A program made the translations under genes and the position numbers. DNA of 64,000 nucleotides from Chloroflexota bacterium. Lineage in GTDB: Bacteria > Chloroflexota > Anaerolineae > J036 > Brachytrichaceae. Of the stretch, positions 43,957 to 52,988 are shown piece after piece. Positions within the stretch are counted from its first letter, which is position 1. Every line of letters begins with the position of its first letter. Location of the stretch: assembly GCA_025354985.1 (NCBI GenBank), contig JANXLU010000087.1, positions 18,813 to 82,812 on the forward strand, read 5' to 3'. Under the pieces are notes generated by a model that worked only from the letters and a program-made list of their open reading frames with translations, did not search any database and was not told where the DNA came from.

Positions 43957-45189
43957 CTAGGTCACCACTTCCTTGATCGCACGCACGATGTGAACCGCAA
44001 CGCCAAACTGGGCGGCACGACGGCGGAGTTCCGCTTCAGCGGTGGGCGAACCACACAACATAAGCACCACGCTCAACCCTGCAGCCGGTGCCCTAATCAC
44101 CTCCTGCCAAAGGGCTTCACCCGGATTGCAGGTGATGATAACCAATGTACTGCCCCATGTGCAACTTGTGCGCGCCGTTCTCACCAGAAGCGCCAAACTC
44201 TCGGTACGTGCTTGTTCCCGGGATGGCAAATCACTCGTGCGAACGCGCGCCAAAACATCGAGCACACGTATTAAGCTGCGCTGCCCCGCTCGGGGTGGAA
44301 TTGTTGCAAACCCGGCCAGCTGGGCTGCCGGTCGTGTGAACTGCAAGCTGGCCGTGATGCCCGGGTCACGACCGTTCGTCATCATTCCGACCGACTGCTG
44401 GCGCTGTGCGCACCACCTTCCAACACTGGCCGCCATAACAATAGCCAGCTCGGAATCATCGACCCATCCGCGCCGATCATAGTTTTCGAGGTCCAGATCC
44501 AGCACGAGCATGGTTTCATGCGTTCTGGTTGGTTCAAATTGCTTTACCTGCATGCGACCAACTGCTGCGGTTGTCTTCCAATCAACGCGGCGGAGCGAGT
44601 CACCATATATAAAGTCGCGCTTTCCCCGCAGCCGGGATGGATCGTCATGAATCGGCTGGACATTTCTTGTATTCCCCAACAGCAACCGCGATGGCAGATC
44701 CAATTTATCCAGCCCAACCATCCGTGGGTAAATTGTCAACGTCCGAGCGGCCAGATTTCGACTCTGCGTTTTTCCCAAACCAAACACATCTCCAATGGAC
44801 ACGCTAAGTGGTCCAATTTCATACAACCCGCGTCGGCTGGCGAGCATACTCAAATTAAAGGTCCGCCGTTCGTAACCACCCAGACTAATGACTTGGCGAA
44901 AATCTGTGTGGTTCAACGCGGTTGGAACGCTATCCCTGAGATTCAGCCAGGTTGCCGGGACCAAACCGGTATTGCATAAACTGATTGACATATGCACGGG
45001 CTCGCCCAAGAATGCACGCGTGGGCATTTCACGCGTGACCGCCAGGTTTCTTATCGCCAATCTCGGCAACCGATTCGCCAGCCCAACCAATCCAAACAGT
45101 AGGAGCGCAACTGCGATCATCGCGGGCTGCTGAGTAACGATGGCTATAAGCAACGTGCCGAACGCCGCCAACACGAATGGACGAGCCAT
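43957..45189 (-). CDS. DUF58-domain membrane protein (MoxR partner)
   Basis: From ATG 45189, one base after the MoxR-gene stop, the protein has 410 residues. A long extension read from 45456 overlaps the MoxR gene and is spurious. Two N-terminal helices (FVLAAFGTLLIAIVT and MIAVALLLFGLVGLANRL) are followed by a beta-rich domain. The DUF58 core then has PIHDDPSRLRGKRDFIYGDS and LRRVDWKTTAAVGRMQVKQF. A von Willebrand A-like part ends the protein (MLVLDLDLENYDRRG). DUF58 proteins pair with MoxR ATPases and are thought to help assemble or activate enzymes or surface complexes. The 1-nt spacing confirms an operon. Confidence 0.92.
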   Translation of the reverse strand: MARPFVLAAFGTLLIAIVTQQPAMIAVALLLFGLVGLANRLPRLAIRNLAVTREMPTRAFLGEPVHMSISLCNTGLVPATWLNLRDSVPTALNHTDFRQVISLGGYERRTFNLSMLASRRGLYEIGPLSVSIGDVFGLGKTQSRNLAARTLTIYPRMVGLDKLDLPSRLLLGNTRNVQPIHDDPSRLRGKRDFIYGDSLRRVDWKTTAAVGRMQVKQFEPTRTHETMLVLDLDLENYDRRGWVDDSELAIVMAASVGRWCAQRQQSVGMMTNGRDPGITASLQFTRPAAQLAGFATIPPRAGQRSLIRVLDVLARVRTSDLPSREQARTESLALLVRTARTSCTWGSTLVIITCNPGEALWQEVIRAPAAGLSVVLMLCGSPTAEAELRRRAAQFGVAVHIVRAIKEVVT

Positions 45190-45190
45190 T

Positions 45191-46126
45191 TCAAATGCGC
45201 AATTGCGTCCGATCCAGAATTTCCGCCACCACGGTCGTGGGTGTTCGCCCACGCAATTCTGAGTCCGGCTTGCACACAAGCCTGTGTTCCAAAACAAATG
45301 GAGCCAGGTACTTGATGTCATCAGGGAGCACGTGATCCCGGCCGCGCAGAGACGCCAGCGCCTGAGCTGTCTTGAACAAAGCCAGTGTGGCGCGTGGGCT
45401 GGCACCAACCTGCACTTCAGCATGCACGCGCGTGGCCGAAACCAACCCAACCACATAATCCATCAGTGTGTCATCCACGTGGACATTCCACACGGACGGT
45501 TGCAAACTCTTCAATTCGGAGATCGCAACCACCGGTCGCACGGCCTCAATCGGGTGCTCGCGACGTAGCAGCGTGAGCAACTGCTTTTCGTCCGCCGGGA
45601 GTGGATAACCCATGCTTATTCTCAATAGAAAGCGATCCAGTTGAGCCTCCGGCAAAGGGAAGGTTCCTTCATACTCAATGGGGTTTTGAGTTGCCAGCAC
45701 CAAAAATGGCCGCGGAAGCCCACGCGTTTCACCATCGACCGTCACCTGCTGCTCTTGCATCGCTTCGAGGAGCGCCGCTTGTGTGCGTGGCGTTGCGCGA
45801 TTTATTTCATCGGCCAGCAATACGTTGACAAAAACCGGACCGGGGCGAAATTCAAACAGGTTCTCCTTCTGGTTATATATGCTGACACCGGTCACGTCGT
45901 TCGGAAGCAAATCCGGGGTGCATTGCAAACGCTTGAATTCACCGCCTATGCTCACGGCTAATGCCCGCGCCATCATGGTTTTTCCAACGCCGGGCACATC
46001 TTCGAGCAAAACGTGCCCTTCACACAGCAATGCAACAAGCAGCAATTCAATGTTGGGTGCTTTGCCGATGATCACGGTCTCAATATTTTCGGTAATCTTT
46101 GCGGCAAAGGCTTGTATAGGCGTCAT
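45191..46126 (-). CDS. MoxR-family AAA+ ATPase
   Basis: A 311-residue chaperone-like ATPase. Walker A is EDVPGVGKTMMARALA (about residues 42-57), Walker B is VLLADEINRATPRTQAALLE, sensor 1 is VLATQNPIEYEGTFPLPEAQ, and the arginine-finger region is LDRFLLRI. A C-terminal lid contains GASPRATLALFKTAQALA and VLPDDIKYLAPFVLEHRL. MoxR ATPases work with VWA or DUF58 partners to mature protein complexes, and the DUF58 gene follows after 1 nt. The ATG at 46126 is divergent from the PBP gene, 76 bp away. Confidence 0.95.
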   Translation of the reverse strand: MTPIQAFAAKITENIETVIIGKAPNIELLLVALLCEGHVLLEDVPGVGKTMMARALAVSIGGEFKRLQCTPDLLPNDVTGVSIYNQKENLFEFRPGPVFVNVLLADEINRATPRTQAALLEAMQEQQVTVDGETRGLPRPFLVLATQNPIEYEGTFPLPEAQLDRFLLRISMGYPLPADEKQLLTLLRREHPIEAVRPVVAISELKSLQPSVWNVHVDDTLMDYVVGLVSATRVHAEVQVGASPRATLALFKTAQALASLRGRDHVLPDDIKYLAPFVLEHRLVCKPDSELRGRTPTTVVAEILDRTQLRI

Positions 46127-46189
46127 TGGGTTTTATTTGGCTCGTGTCCCATGCAGTTTGTACCACGGATTACACCGAGTCACGGTGGT

Positions 46190-46195
46190 TATACT
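46190..46195 (+). promoter_or_regulatory. -10 element of the penicillin-binding protein gene
   Basis: TATACT followed by 7 nt and the GTG at 46203. It lies in the 76-bp divergent gap with the MoxR gene. No clear -35 box. Confidence 0.5.
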
Positions 46196-46202
46196 CGATT
46201 CC

Positions 46203-48968
46203 GTGATCGACATCCCCGGCACCGAGCAGGCTCCGAAAAACCCCGCTGGTGGCGTGTCCCCAGTGCCAGGCAGGAAAGGCTACATCGGACCATCCGCACA
46301 AGGGGCGGCGCAGGCTGATGCAGCCAGATCCGCCCCGTCCTCCGAAAGCACAAATGACCTGCGCAGCAAGTCATCCTCCGTTGCCGCGAGACCTGGCGCG
46401 ATCATGAAATCGATGAATGAGCAGCGCAAACCGGCGGAGGATATTCCTCCGGTTGCCTCGGCCCAAGCTCCCTTTGACCGCACAGTATTAGCTGCACCAC
46501 CAACCACCACTAATCAAGGGGCACCCAAGCCGGTTGCCCGTTCATCAAATACATCCGCCAAACGCGCCGCCAGCCGCAAACGCAATCGTTTGGCCACAGG
46601 CTTCCTGGTGTTTGCCATCATCGCCACAGCTGCGTTTTTCAGCATGGTTGCCGCGGGAGCGATCGTGTATGCACGCATCGCAAGCGAGGTGCCCGATCCC
46701 TCACAGCTGTTGGCCAGCCGCAGTCGCTTTGCAAGTACCAAGGTATACGATGGCTCTGGCAGCCTTCTGGTGGAGCTCACCGACGCAACCGATATGACCG
46801 CAGGAAGACGGGTTTACGTGCCGTTCGAGCAGATGAGCGAATGGGTATGGAAGGCGACAACCGCAACGGAAGATCCAAATTTCTTCCGCTATAGCGTGGG
46901 CTTTGATCCGCGCGCAATCCTCCGCGTGTTCTACTATCTCCTGACCGAACGCGAGTTTGTCAGCGGCGGTAGCACCATTACCCAGCAGGTTGTTCGCAAT
47001 CTATTGCTGAGCCCGGACGAGCGAAACTCACGCACGGCATCACGAAAAATCCGCGAATTGGTATTTGCAAATGAGCTTGCAAGACGTGCCGATTACCCGC
47101 GCGAGAAAATACTTGAAATATATTTAAATGAGATAAATTATGGCAATCTTGCCTACGGCATCGAGGCCGCCGCACAGACGTATTTCAACAAGCACGCCAA
47201 GGACCTTACAGTCGCCGAAGCTGCATTCCTCGCCGGGATCCCTCAAAGCCCGGTGTATTGGGATCCGGTGGCGCATGAAGATCGAACGCTGCTGCGCATG
47301 ACCGATGTGCTGCGGTTAATGGTTCAAGCCGGTTATATCAATGAATCACAGGTGGCGCCCGCCGTGCTGCAAATGGGCGGGATCCATTACAAACCCAGCC
47401 CGGTTAACGTGGCGCCGATCGCGCCGCACTTTATGAATTACCTGCGGGCTCAGCTGGATATAACGTATGGCAGGCGCCAATTTGAAGAACCCGGTCTCCG
47501 GGTGTTTACATCGCTTAGCCCAACGGTTCAAGCCATTGCCGAACAGGCGATCACGGAAAACATCACCAAACTGGCGCTCAAACATGTAACCAATGGCGCC
47601 GCGGTCGTGATGAACCCGCGGACGGGTGAGGTTCTGGCGATGGTGGGAAGCGTGGATTTTTATAGCGAGACAATCAAGGGTCAGGTAGATGTAGCCATTG
47701 CATCCCGCCAACCCGGCAGCAGCATTAAGCCATTTACGTATCTTGCCATGCTTGAAAAAGGAGCATCGCCCGCCACACTATTTTGGGATGTGCGTACGAC
47801 CTTTACCGATAAATATGGTCAGCAATACACACCGACAAACTATGACAATACCTTTCATGGGGGCGTGCTCATGCGCGAGTCGCTGGCACGAAGCCTGAAC
47901 GTTCCGGCCGTACTGGCGCTTGACAATATAGGGCTGCCCGCGTTTTTTGACATAACCCACCGGGCCGGGATAAATTTTCCTCCCAATCCGCAATACGGTC
48001 TGGCTGTCACGCTTGGGGGCGCCGAAACTCGATTGCTGGATCTTACCGGTGGCTACGCGGCGCTGGCAAACGGTGGCAATTTTATGACGCCAACGCTGAT
48101 CACTCGTATCGAAACAAATGATGGCAAAGTGCTGTTCGATATTCACAACGAAAAGCCGATACCTGTCTTCACGCCGCAGCACGCCTACTTGATCACGAGC
48201 ATACTTAGCGACAATAGTGCCCGCTCCAAATCATTCGGGCCAAACAGCGTGCTGAATACCACGCGGCCCACCGCCGTGAAAACCGGCACGACAAACGACA
48301 CCCGCGACAACCTTACTATCGGCTATACGCCGGACCTGGTCGTCGGCGTATGGGCCGGAAACACGGACAACACCGCCATGAAAAATGTAACTGGTGTAGA
48401 AGGCGCCGCGCCGATTTGGCGGCAAATTATCGATAACACGTTGAAAGGCAAGCCGGCCCAGCCTTTCCTGCGACCTCCGGGCTTGATCGAAGCGGAAATA
48501 TGCCTGGACGGGGGGCACATCCCAAGCGATGCGTGTCCCACTGACAGACGCGCTAAAGAGATTTTTAAGCAGGATCAAGGCCCCCTGGCCAGTGACGAAA
48601 ACTTGGAACGCGGGGTGCGAGCAGGCGATCCAAATTATGCGTCGGTGCAGCCGGCACCTGACGCAACGCCATCGTCCGAAGTGAAAATCAGCAATCCGCC
48701 AAATGGCGGTACGCTGGGTCGGGCGCTACTCAGCATTCGCGGCGTGGTCAACCCTCCGGGGTTTGAACGCTATCAGGTGGAATGGGGTGTTGGCGACAGT
48801 CCAGCGGAATGGAAGTGGATCAGCGGACCACACCTGTCACCCGTCACTGGTGATCAAATCACCCAATGGTCCACGGAAGGCCTACCAAATGGTCACTATA
48901 CGATTCGGGTCACGGCAACGGCCGGTGGTGTACAGCTCTTTGGCTACTCAAGGTTCGAAGTGAAGTAG
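46203..48968 (+). CDS. Class A penicillin-binding protein (transglycosylase/transpeptidase)
   Basis: The chosen GTG start at 46203 gives 921 residues and is backed by TATACT 7 nt upstream. ATG 46404 is an alternative, and reading back to 45783 would run over the MoxR gene. A cytoplasmic Ser/Ala/Pro/Lys-rich tail (about 1-125) precedes one membrane helix (FLVFAIIATAAFFSMVAAGA). The GT51 transglycosylase has ATTATEDPNFFRYSVGFDPR and SGGSTITQQVVRNLLLSP. The transpeptidase has SxxK in PGSSIKPFTY and the KTG box in AVKTGTTNDTRDN. An Ig-like C-terminal domain ends ATAGGVQLFGYSRFEVK. It polymerises and cross-links peptidoglycan outside the membrane, which indicates a real murein wall. Confidence 0.93.
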   Translation: MIDIPGTEQAPKNPAGGVSPVPGRKGYIGPSAQGAAQADAARSAPSSESTNDLRSKSSSVAARPGAIMKSMNEQRKPAEDIPPVASAQAPFDRTVLAAPPTTTNQGAPKPVARSSNTSAKRAASRKRNRLATGFLVFAIIATAAFFSMVAAGAIVYARIASEVPDPSQLLASRSRFASTKVYDGSGSLLVELTDATDMTAGRRVYVPFEQMSEWVWKATTATEDPNFFRYSVGFDPRAILRVFYYLLTEREFVSGGSTITQQVVRNLLLSPDERNSRTASRKIRELVFANELARRADYPREKILEIYLNEINYGNLAYGIEAAAQTYFNKHAKDLTVAEAAFLAGIPQSPVYWDPVAHEDRTLLRMTDVLRLMVQAGYINESQVAPAVLQMGGIHYKPSPVNVAPIAPHFMNYLRAQLDITYGRRQFEEPGLRVFTSLSPTVQAIAEQAITENITKLALKHVTNGAAVVMNPRTGEVLAMVGSVDFYSETIKGQVDVAIASRQPGSSIKPFTYLAMLEKGASPATLFWDVRTTFTDKYGQQYTPTNYDNTFHGGVLMRESLARSLNVPAVLALDNIGLPAFFDITHRAGINFPPNPQYGLAVTLGGAETRLLDLTGGYAALANGGNFMTPTLITRIETNDGKVLFDIHNEKPIPVFTPQHAYLITSILSDNSARSKSFGPNSVLNTTRPTAVKTGTTNDTRDNLTIGYTPDLVVGVWAGNTDNTAMKNVTGVEGAAPIWRQIIDNTLKGKPAQPFLRPPGLIEAEICLDGGHIPSDACPTDRRAKEIFKQDQGPLASDENLERGVRAGDPNYASVQPAPDATPSSEVKISNPPNGGTLGRALLSIRGVVNPPGFERYQVEWGVGDSPAEWKWISGPHLSPVTGDQITQWSTEGLPNGHYTIRVTATAGGVQLFGYSRFEVK

Positions 48969-48979
48969 GCTGGCCACCC

Positions 48980-51028
48980 CTATTGACGCGAAACCCTCGG
49001 CAGGTAATATGACTTCGCAACCGTAAAAACATTGGCCGATGACGAGATGGTATAGCTCAAAACATGTGAAGCCGTTGCCGTAATCGTGGTCCTGCCAATT
49101 GGAAATGCTGCTGCAGGCGTGCAGGTCCAGCCACCATTTGCCGCAACAGGTGCAACGCACACTGTGGCCCCGGGCTGTGTTACCGTAATTGTGTCAAATG
49201 GAGCGGCGATGCCGGAAATTTTTGGCGCGTTGGAACCAGTTACTGAACCGGTAACAGGTGAAGTAATAATAGGAGCGTCGGGCAATACAGTCACTTTATA
49301 CGAGCGTACGGAGCATGTGGTCGGATTTGCGGCCGTTTGGAACTGATTGGTAATCACCAGCAATACCGAGTTACAGCCCGCGCTTGAGAACGACGGTGAC
49401 GCAGCCTGTTGACCGGCAATTACGAGGGACGACAGTGCCGTAACCTGAAGCGCACTTCCGGTGTCGCACACCAGGCTGGCGTGAAATTCACCGCCTGCCG
49501 AGGTATTTACAAGCTGAACTTTGTACTTTGAGCTGGTTTTTGGCAGATTAAGCCACCCGGCGGTAAAGTTGTCTGGCAATGATCCGGAAAAGCTGCTGTT
49601 AATACCCGACAACGTCGCATCCGCCCCTTGTAACGATCGCAACGCACCATACGCGTTGTATGCGATCGCTTCGGAGAAGCAGGTTGGGTATCCATAACCC
49701 CCGCCACATTGTTTGCGCTCGCTAATGGTGATGGCAGCGTTGTGAAAGGCATCCGCCAAAGTAGTGCCGCGATTGACAAATGCTTGTTGATAGGCATCCA
49801 GAAAGACAAGGCGATCTCTGCTATTTGCGATCAACACATCCTGCAGCCATTGTTCGATGCCGCCAGGTAACGTGTGTCCGTAGCGTTCAGTCATGCCTCG
49901 TAATAGCACCCAATAGCGATACGGCATGACGTTGCGCTGGGTTGGGTCAATATGGTCATCCCCAAGGCATATCTTGAGATTCGGCCACAAATAGTTGTAA
50001 TTGTCGTTTGAGGAATCGGCAACCTCATCCTCCATAAGTGTCGCTGCGGCCTCTGAAAATAGTGGAATCGGACCAATTTGGGAATATGAAACAAGGGTCT
50101 CCGGTTCAAAAACACCCATGCCAAATTGAATGGCATGAAAGAATTCATGCGCAGTTGTTGCATCAAGCGCCGCCTGCCTGTTTGAAGCAAACGAGAAATC
50201 ACTGTTAAGAGTTATGCACGTGGCGATCCCCGGTTCGAGCCACGGTGTACTCGGGTTGTCGACAGGCACCGTTGAACCATGCAACCCGCCATTAGTGTCA
50301 TACCCATACAAGCTGTTACCTAGTGAAACTATACTGACATAAAACTTTCCATTGACACCAGTTGTCAATAGCGGCGTGTACTGGCCAAATGAATCGATTT
50401 CCGTTGTCCATGCATGCTCCAGCGATGTTACATAACTGGCAATTGTCAGTGGCGCGGCTATTGGATCGTACTCAACATGGAAATGGGCAGATTCAATAGT
50501 CGACGGAATACCTGCGAACCCCACCATTCCACTTCCACATGGTGCAACTGCGTCGATGGCACGAATCCGCGCATAAATCTCTGTTGCAAAGGCAGAACTT
50601 GGGGCAAGTAACCGAGACAACGCTGCTGCCTGTGAGTTCCTTGATACACGCCACGCTGCAGCCGTGCCTCGCCACGGTACGTCACTCTGATAATTGACGG
50701 GCAGACGCGAGTCTCCGCCAAGCGCATATGTCAAGTAGAGATCAGCCGTAGGCGTGTCTATGAGTCCAAGGGCTTCATCGCGCTCTATGAGTTGATCGGT
50801 CGACAACCCTGTCGCCATCGGTTGTTCGTTAGACGCAGACGGCAACAGAATCAAGGATAAATTTTGGCTATCCAAGGCGGCCTTTGCTTCGGCCATCTGC
50901 TGCGCCACGGCCGGCTGCCTATGACTGGATGCTTGCGCACGGTCTGCTCCGATACATGACAGCATCAAACCAAAAATCAACGGCACGCGGCGCAATAGCG
51001 TGCTTGACTTTGAACAGTCCTTTATCAT
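48980..51028 (-). CDS. Secreted HExxH protein (putative zinc metalloprotease), copy 2
   Basis: The 682-residue protein has a signal peptide (VPLIFGLMLSCIGADRAQA). It is a paralogue of the gene at 25058: the pro-region reads LIDTPTADLYLTYALGGDSR, the zinc motif is ALDATTAHEFFHAIQFG (HExxH), and the third-ligand segment is FSEAAATLMEDEVAD. Cysteine-rich pieces CGGGYGYPTC and CDTGSALQV recur in both. An extra Ig-like domain of ~80 residues (PDAPIITSPVTGSVTGS) precedes the end KSYYLPRVSRQ. No Shine-Dalgarno or good -10 box is seen at the start. Substrate unknown. Confidence 0.75.
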   Translation of the reverse strand: MIKDCSKSSTLLRRVPLIFGLMLSCIGADRAQASSHRQPAVAQQMAEAKAALDSQNLSLILLPSASNEQPMATGLSTDQLIERDEALGLIDTPTADLYLTYALGGDSRLPVNYQSDVPWRGTAAAWRVSRNSQAAALSRLLAPSSAFATEIYARIRAIDAVAPCGSGMVGFAGIPSTIESAHFHVEYDPIAAPLTIASYVTSLEHAWTTEIDSFGQYTPLLTTGVNGKFYVSIVSLGNSLYGYDTNGGLHGSTVPVDNPSTPWLEPGIATCITLNSDFSFASNRQAALDATTAHEFFHAIQFGMGVFEPETLVSYSQIGPIPLFSEAAATLMEDEVADSSNDNYNYLWPNLKICLGDDHIDPTQRNVMPYRYWVLLRGMTERYGHTLPGGIEQWLQDVLIANSRDRLVFLDAYQQAFVNRGTTLADAFHNAAITISERKQCGGGYGYPTCFSEAIAYNAYGALRSLQGADATLSGINSSFSGSLPDNFTAGWLNLPKTSSKYKVQLVNTSAGGEFHASLVCDTGSALQVTALSSLVIAGQQAASPSFSSAGCNSVLLVITNQFQTAANPTTCSVRSYKVTVLPDAPIITSPVTGSVTGSNAPKISGIAAPFDTITVTQPGATVCVAPVAANGGWTCTPAAAFPIGRTTITATASHVLSYTISSSANVFTVAKSYYLPRVSRQ

Positions 51029-51099
51029 GGGTGAGCTGCGCGTGCGCTAGCCATATCGGTTGGGGTCGCCGCTATTAAGATTCAAGCGTTCCATATTAG

Positions 51100-51750
51100 A
51101 TGATTCCATGGATTGATCCCACCTCACATTTTCCGCCAGTGCGCACGGCGCTAAAAAACCCGAACGGGCTGCTTTGTGCGGGAGCCGATTTGTCACCCAC
51201 ACGCTTACTGGCTGCATATTCTCGTGGCATCTTTCCGTGGTTTAGCCCGGGCGACCCAATTTATTGGTGGTCACCCGACCCAAGAATGATACTGCTGGTT
51301 CATGAGTTTCACGCGAGCCAACGATTGCTCCGCACCGTTCGGTCAGGCCCCTTTCATTTGCAGATTGACACCGCCTTCCCCGATGTAATCCGCGCGTGTG
51401 CCGAACCCAGACCCGGACAGGATGGCACGTGGATAACCGAAGAAATGATCCTAGCCTATTGCGAATTGCACAGACTTGGACATGCGCATTCAGTCGAGTG
51501 CTGGCAGGACGGCAACCTAGTGGGCGGATTGTATGGCCTGCTGCTCGGGCACATGTTTTTTGGCGAGAGCATGTTTGCCCGCGTGACCGATGCCAGCAAG
51601 GTAGCGCTTGTTCATCTGATTGGCTGGCTAAAGGAACGCCACGTTCCAATGATCGACTGCCAGCAGGAAACCCATCACCTGGCTTCTTTTGGTGCCAGAC
51701 CCATTCCACGGGCCCAATTTGTGCAAATTATCGCCAAATTGACCGGCTAG
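51100..51750 (+). CDS. aat: Leucyl/phenylalanyl-tRNA--protein transferase
   Basis: The 216-residue enzyme attaches Leu or Phe from tRNA to proteins with N-terminal Arg or Lys, marking them for ClpS/ClpAP degradation (N-end rule). Signature stretches are GIFPWFSPGDPIYWWSPDPR near the start, AYCELHRLGHAHSVECW, FGESMFARVTDASKVAL, and the final IDCQQETHHLASFGARPIPR. Length is typical. No clpS or clpA gene is in the window. It is followed 23 bp later by a transsulfuration enzyme gene with its own -10-like box. Confidence 0.96.
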   Translation: MIPWIDPTSHFPPVRTALKNPNGLLCAGADLSPTRLLAAYSRGIFPWFSPGDPIYWWSPDPRMILLVHEFHASQRLLRTVRSGPFHLQIDTAFPDVIRACAEPRPGQDGTWITEEMILAYCELHRLGHAHSVECWQDGNLVGGLYGLLLGHMFFGESMFARVTDASKVALVHLIGWLKERHVPMIDCQQETHHLASFGARPIPRAQFVQIIAKLTG

Positions 51751-51760
51751 GTGATTCCAG

Positions 51761-51766
51761 TATCCT
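51761..51766 (+). promoter_or_regulatory. -10-like element of the transsulfuration enzyme gene
   Basis: TATCCT with 7 nt to the ATG at 51774, in the 23-bp gap after aat. No clear -35 box, so read-through from aat may also contribute. Confidence 0.4.
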
Positions 51767-51773
51767 TAAGACC

Positions 51774-52982
51774 ATGAAACAACTTGGCATGCGCACGCGC
51801 GCAATACATGCGGGCGAAGTGATCGACAAAGACACGGGTGCGGCGTCACCCAACATCATTCCATCCAGCACATTCGTGCTGACACCGGAATACGTTGAAA
51901 TGGGTTTTGAGGCCGATGCAGAAACCCTGGGCGCCAATATGCCCTATTTGTATGCACGCTGGGGCAACCCAACGGCTACTCAACTTGAAACACGCATTGC
52001 AAGCTTGGAAAATGGCGGAGCGGCGCTCACCTTCAGCACTGGCATGGCCGCTGCCACCGGACTTTTGCTGCATAAGCTGCGTGCAGGCGACCATCTGGTC
52101 ATCAGTGATGTCAGTTACGTCGGCGTTGCAGAGTTTGTCCGAAACAACTTGCCGCGTATGGGTGTCCAAGTGACCCCGGTCGATACTTCGCATGGTGACG
52201 AAGTTGTCGCCGCGATCAAGCCAAATACGCGCCTGATTTATGTTGAGACCCCGGCCAATCCCATCCTAAAACTGACTGATATTCGAAGAATGGCAGACAT
52301 TGCCCACGCCCACGGAGCGCAGCTCGCCGTTGACAGCACATTTGCCACGCCCATGGCGACCAGACCGCTCGAGCTGGGTGCCGATTTCGTCGTGCACGCG
52401 CTTACCAAATATTTCTGTGGTCACGGAGATGCACTTGGCGGTGCGGTAATTGGGACACGCGATGAAATACTGGCGCTGCGTGCCGATAGCGGCGTACATC
52501 TGGGCGCATCACTGAGTCCATTCAATGCCTGGCTCATCATGCGCGGCATTGACACTCTGCCGCTGCGCATGATCGCCCACGAACAAAATGCGTTTACCGT
52601 GGCCCGCTTTCTGGAACGGCATCCGGTTGTCACCCGGGTGATGTATCCTGGTCTCGAGTCTCACCCACAGCACAACCTGGCGCTACGGCAAATGGCCAAC
52701 ATGAGTGGGATGCTTACATTTCAAACAGCGAACCCAAAAGCAATGGCGCGGAAATTTGCCGCGTCGCTTGAAGTGTTTCACTACGCCGTATCGCTTGGCC
52801 ATCAGCGCAGCCTGTTGGTCCTGTTGGGCACGGATGACGTCAATAACCAATCATTCAAGCTGGATCCCGAACATCTGGCGAGATATCGGACGTTTGCCGG
52901 CGAAGGCGTGTTTCGCGTGAGCATTGGGCTGGAAGACGCTGAAGACTTATGCGCAGACCTTGACCGCGTCCTGCGCAGCTAA
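51774..52982 (+). CDS. Cys/Met-metabolism PLP enzyme (cystathionine gamma-synthase/lyase family)
   Basis: From ATG 51774 the protein has 402 residues; a longer frame from 51396 overlaps aat and is spurious. It starts MRTRAIHAGEVIDKDTGAAS. Other landmarks are LYARWGNPTATQLETRIASL, LTFSTGMAAATGLL (phosphate loop), VDSTFATPMATRPLELGADF, and HALTKYFCGHGDALGGAVIG with the PLP-binding lysine. The end IGLEDAEDLCADLDRVL is typical of the family. Members make or split cystathionine, or use O-acetylhomoserine or methionine; the reaction cannot be fixed by eye. An SHMT-like PLP enzyme gene follows after 6 bp, so the two probably work in one amino-acid pathway. Confidence 0.93.
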   Translation: MKQLGMRTRAIHAGEVIDKDTGAASPNIIPSSTFVLTPEYVEMGFEADAETLGANMPYLYARWGNPTATQLETRIASLENGGAALTFSTGMAAATGLLLHKLRAGDHLVISDVSYVGVAEFVRNNLPRMGVQVTPVDTSHGDEVVAAIKPNTRLIYVETPANPILKLTDIRRMADIAHAHGAQLAVDSTFATPMATRPLELGADFVVHALTKYFCGHGDALGGAVIGTRDEILALRADSGVHLGASLSPFNAWLIMRGIDTLPLRMIAHEQNAFTVARFLERHPVVTRVMYPGLESHPQHNLALRQMANMSGMLTFQTANPKAMARKFAASLEVFHYAVSLGHQRSLLVLLGTDDVNNQSFKLDPEHLARYRTFAGEGVFRVSIGLEDAEDLCADLDRVLRS

Positions 52983-52988
52983 CCTTGC

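Noticed and set aside
45783..46202. 420-nt N-terminal extension of the penicillin-binding protein frame
   Set aside because: It overlaps the first third of the MoxR gene on the other strand and has no PBP-like sequence; the GTG at 46203 has a promoter-like box at the usual spacing.
51396..51773. Extension of the transsulfuration enzyme frame back into aat
   Set aside because: Family members start at the ATG 51774 (MRTRAIHAGE region), and the extra residues are a shifted reading of aat.
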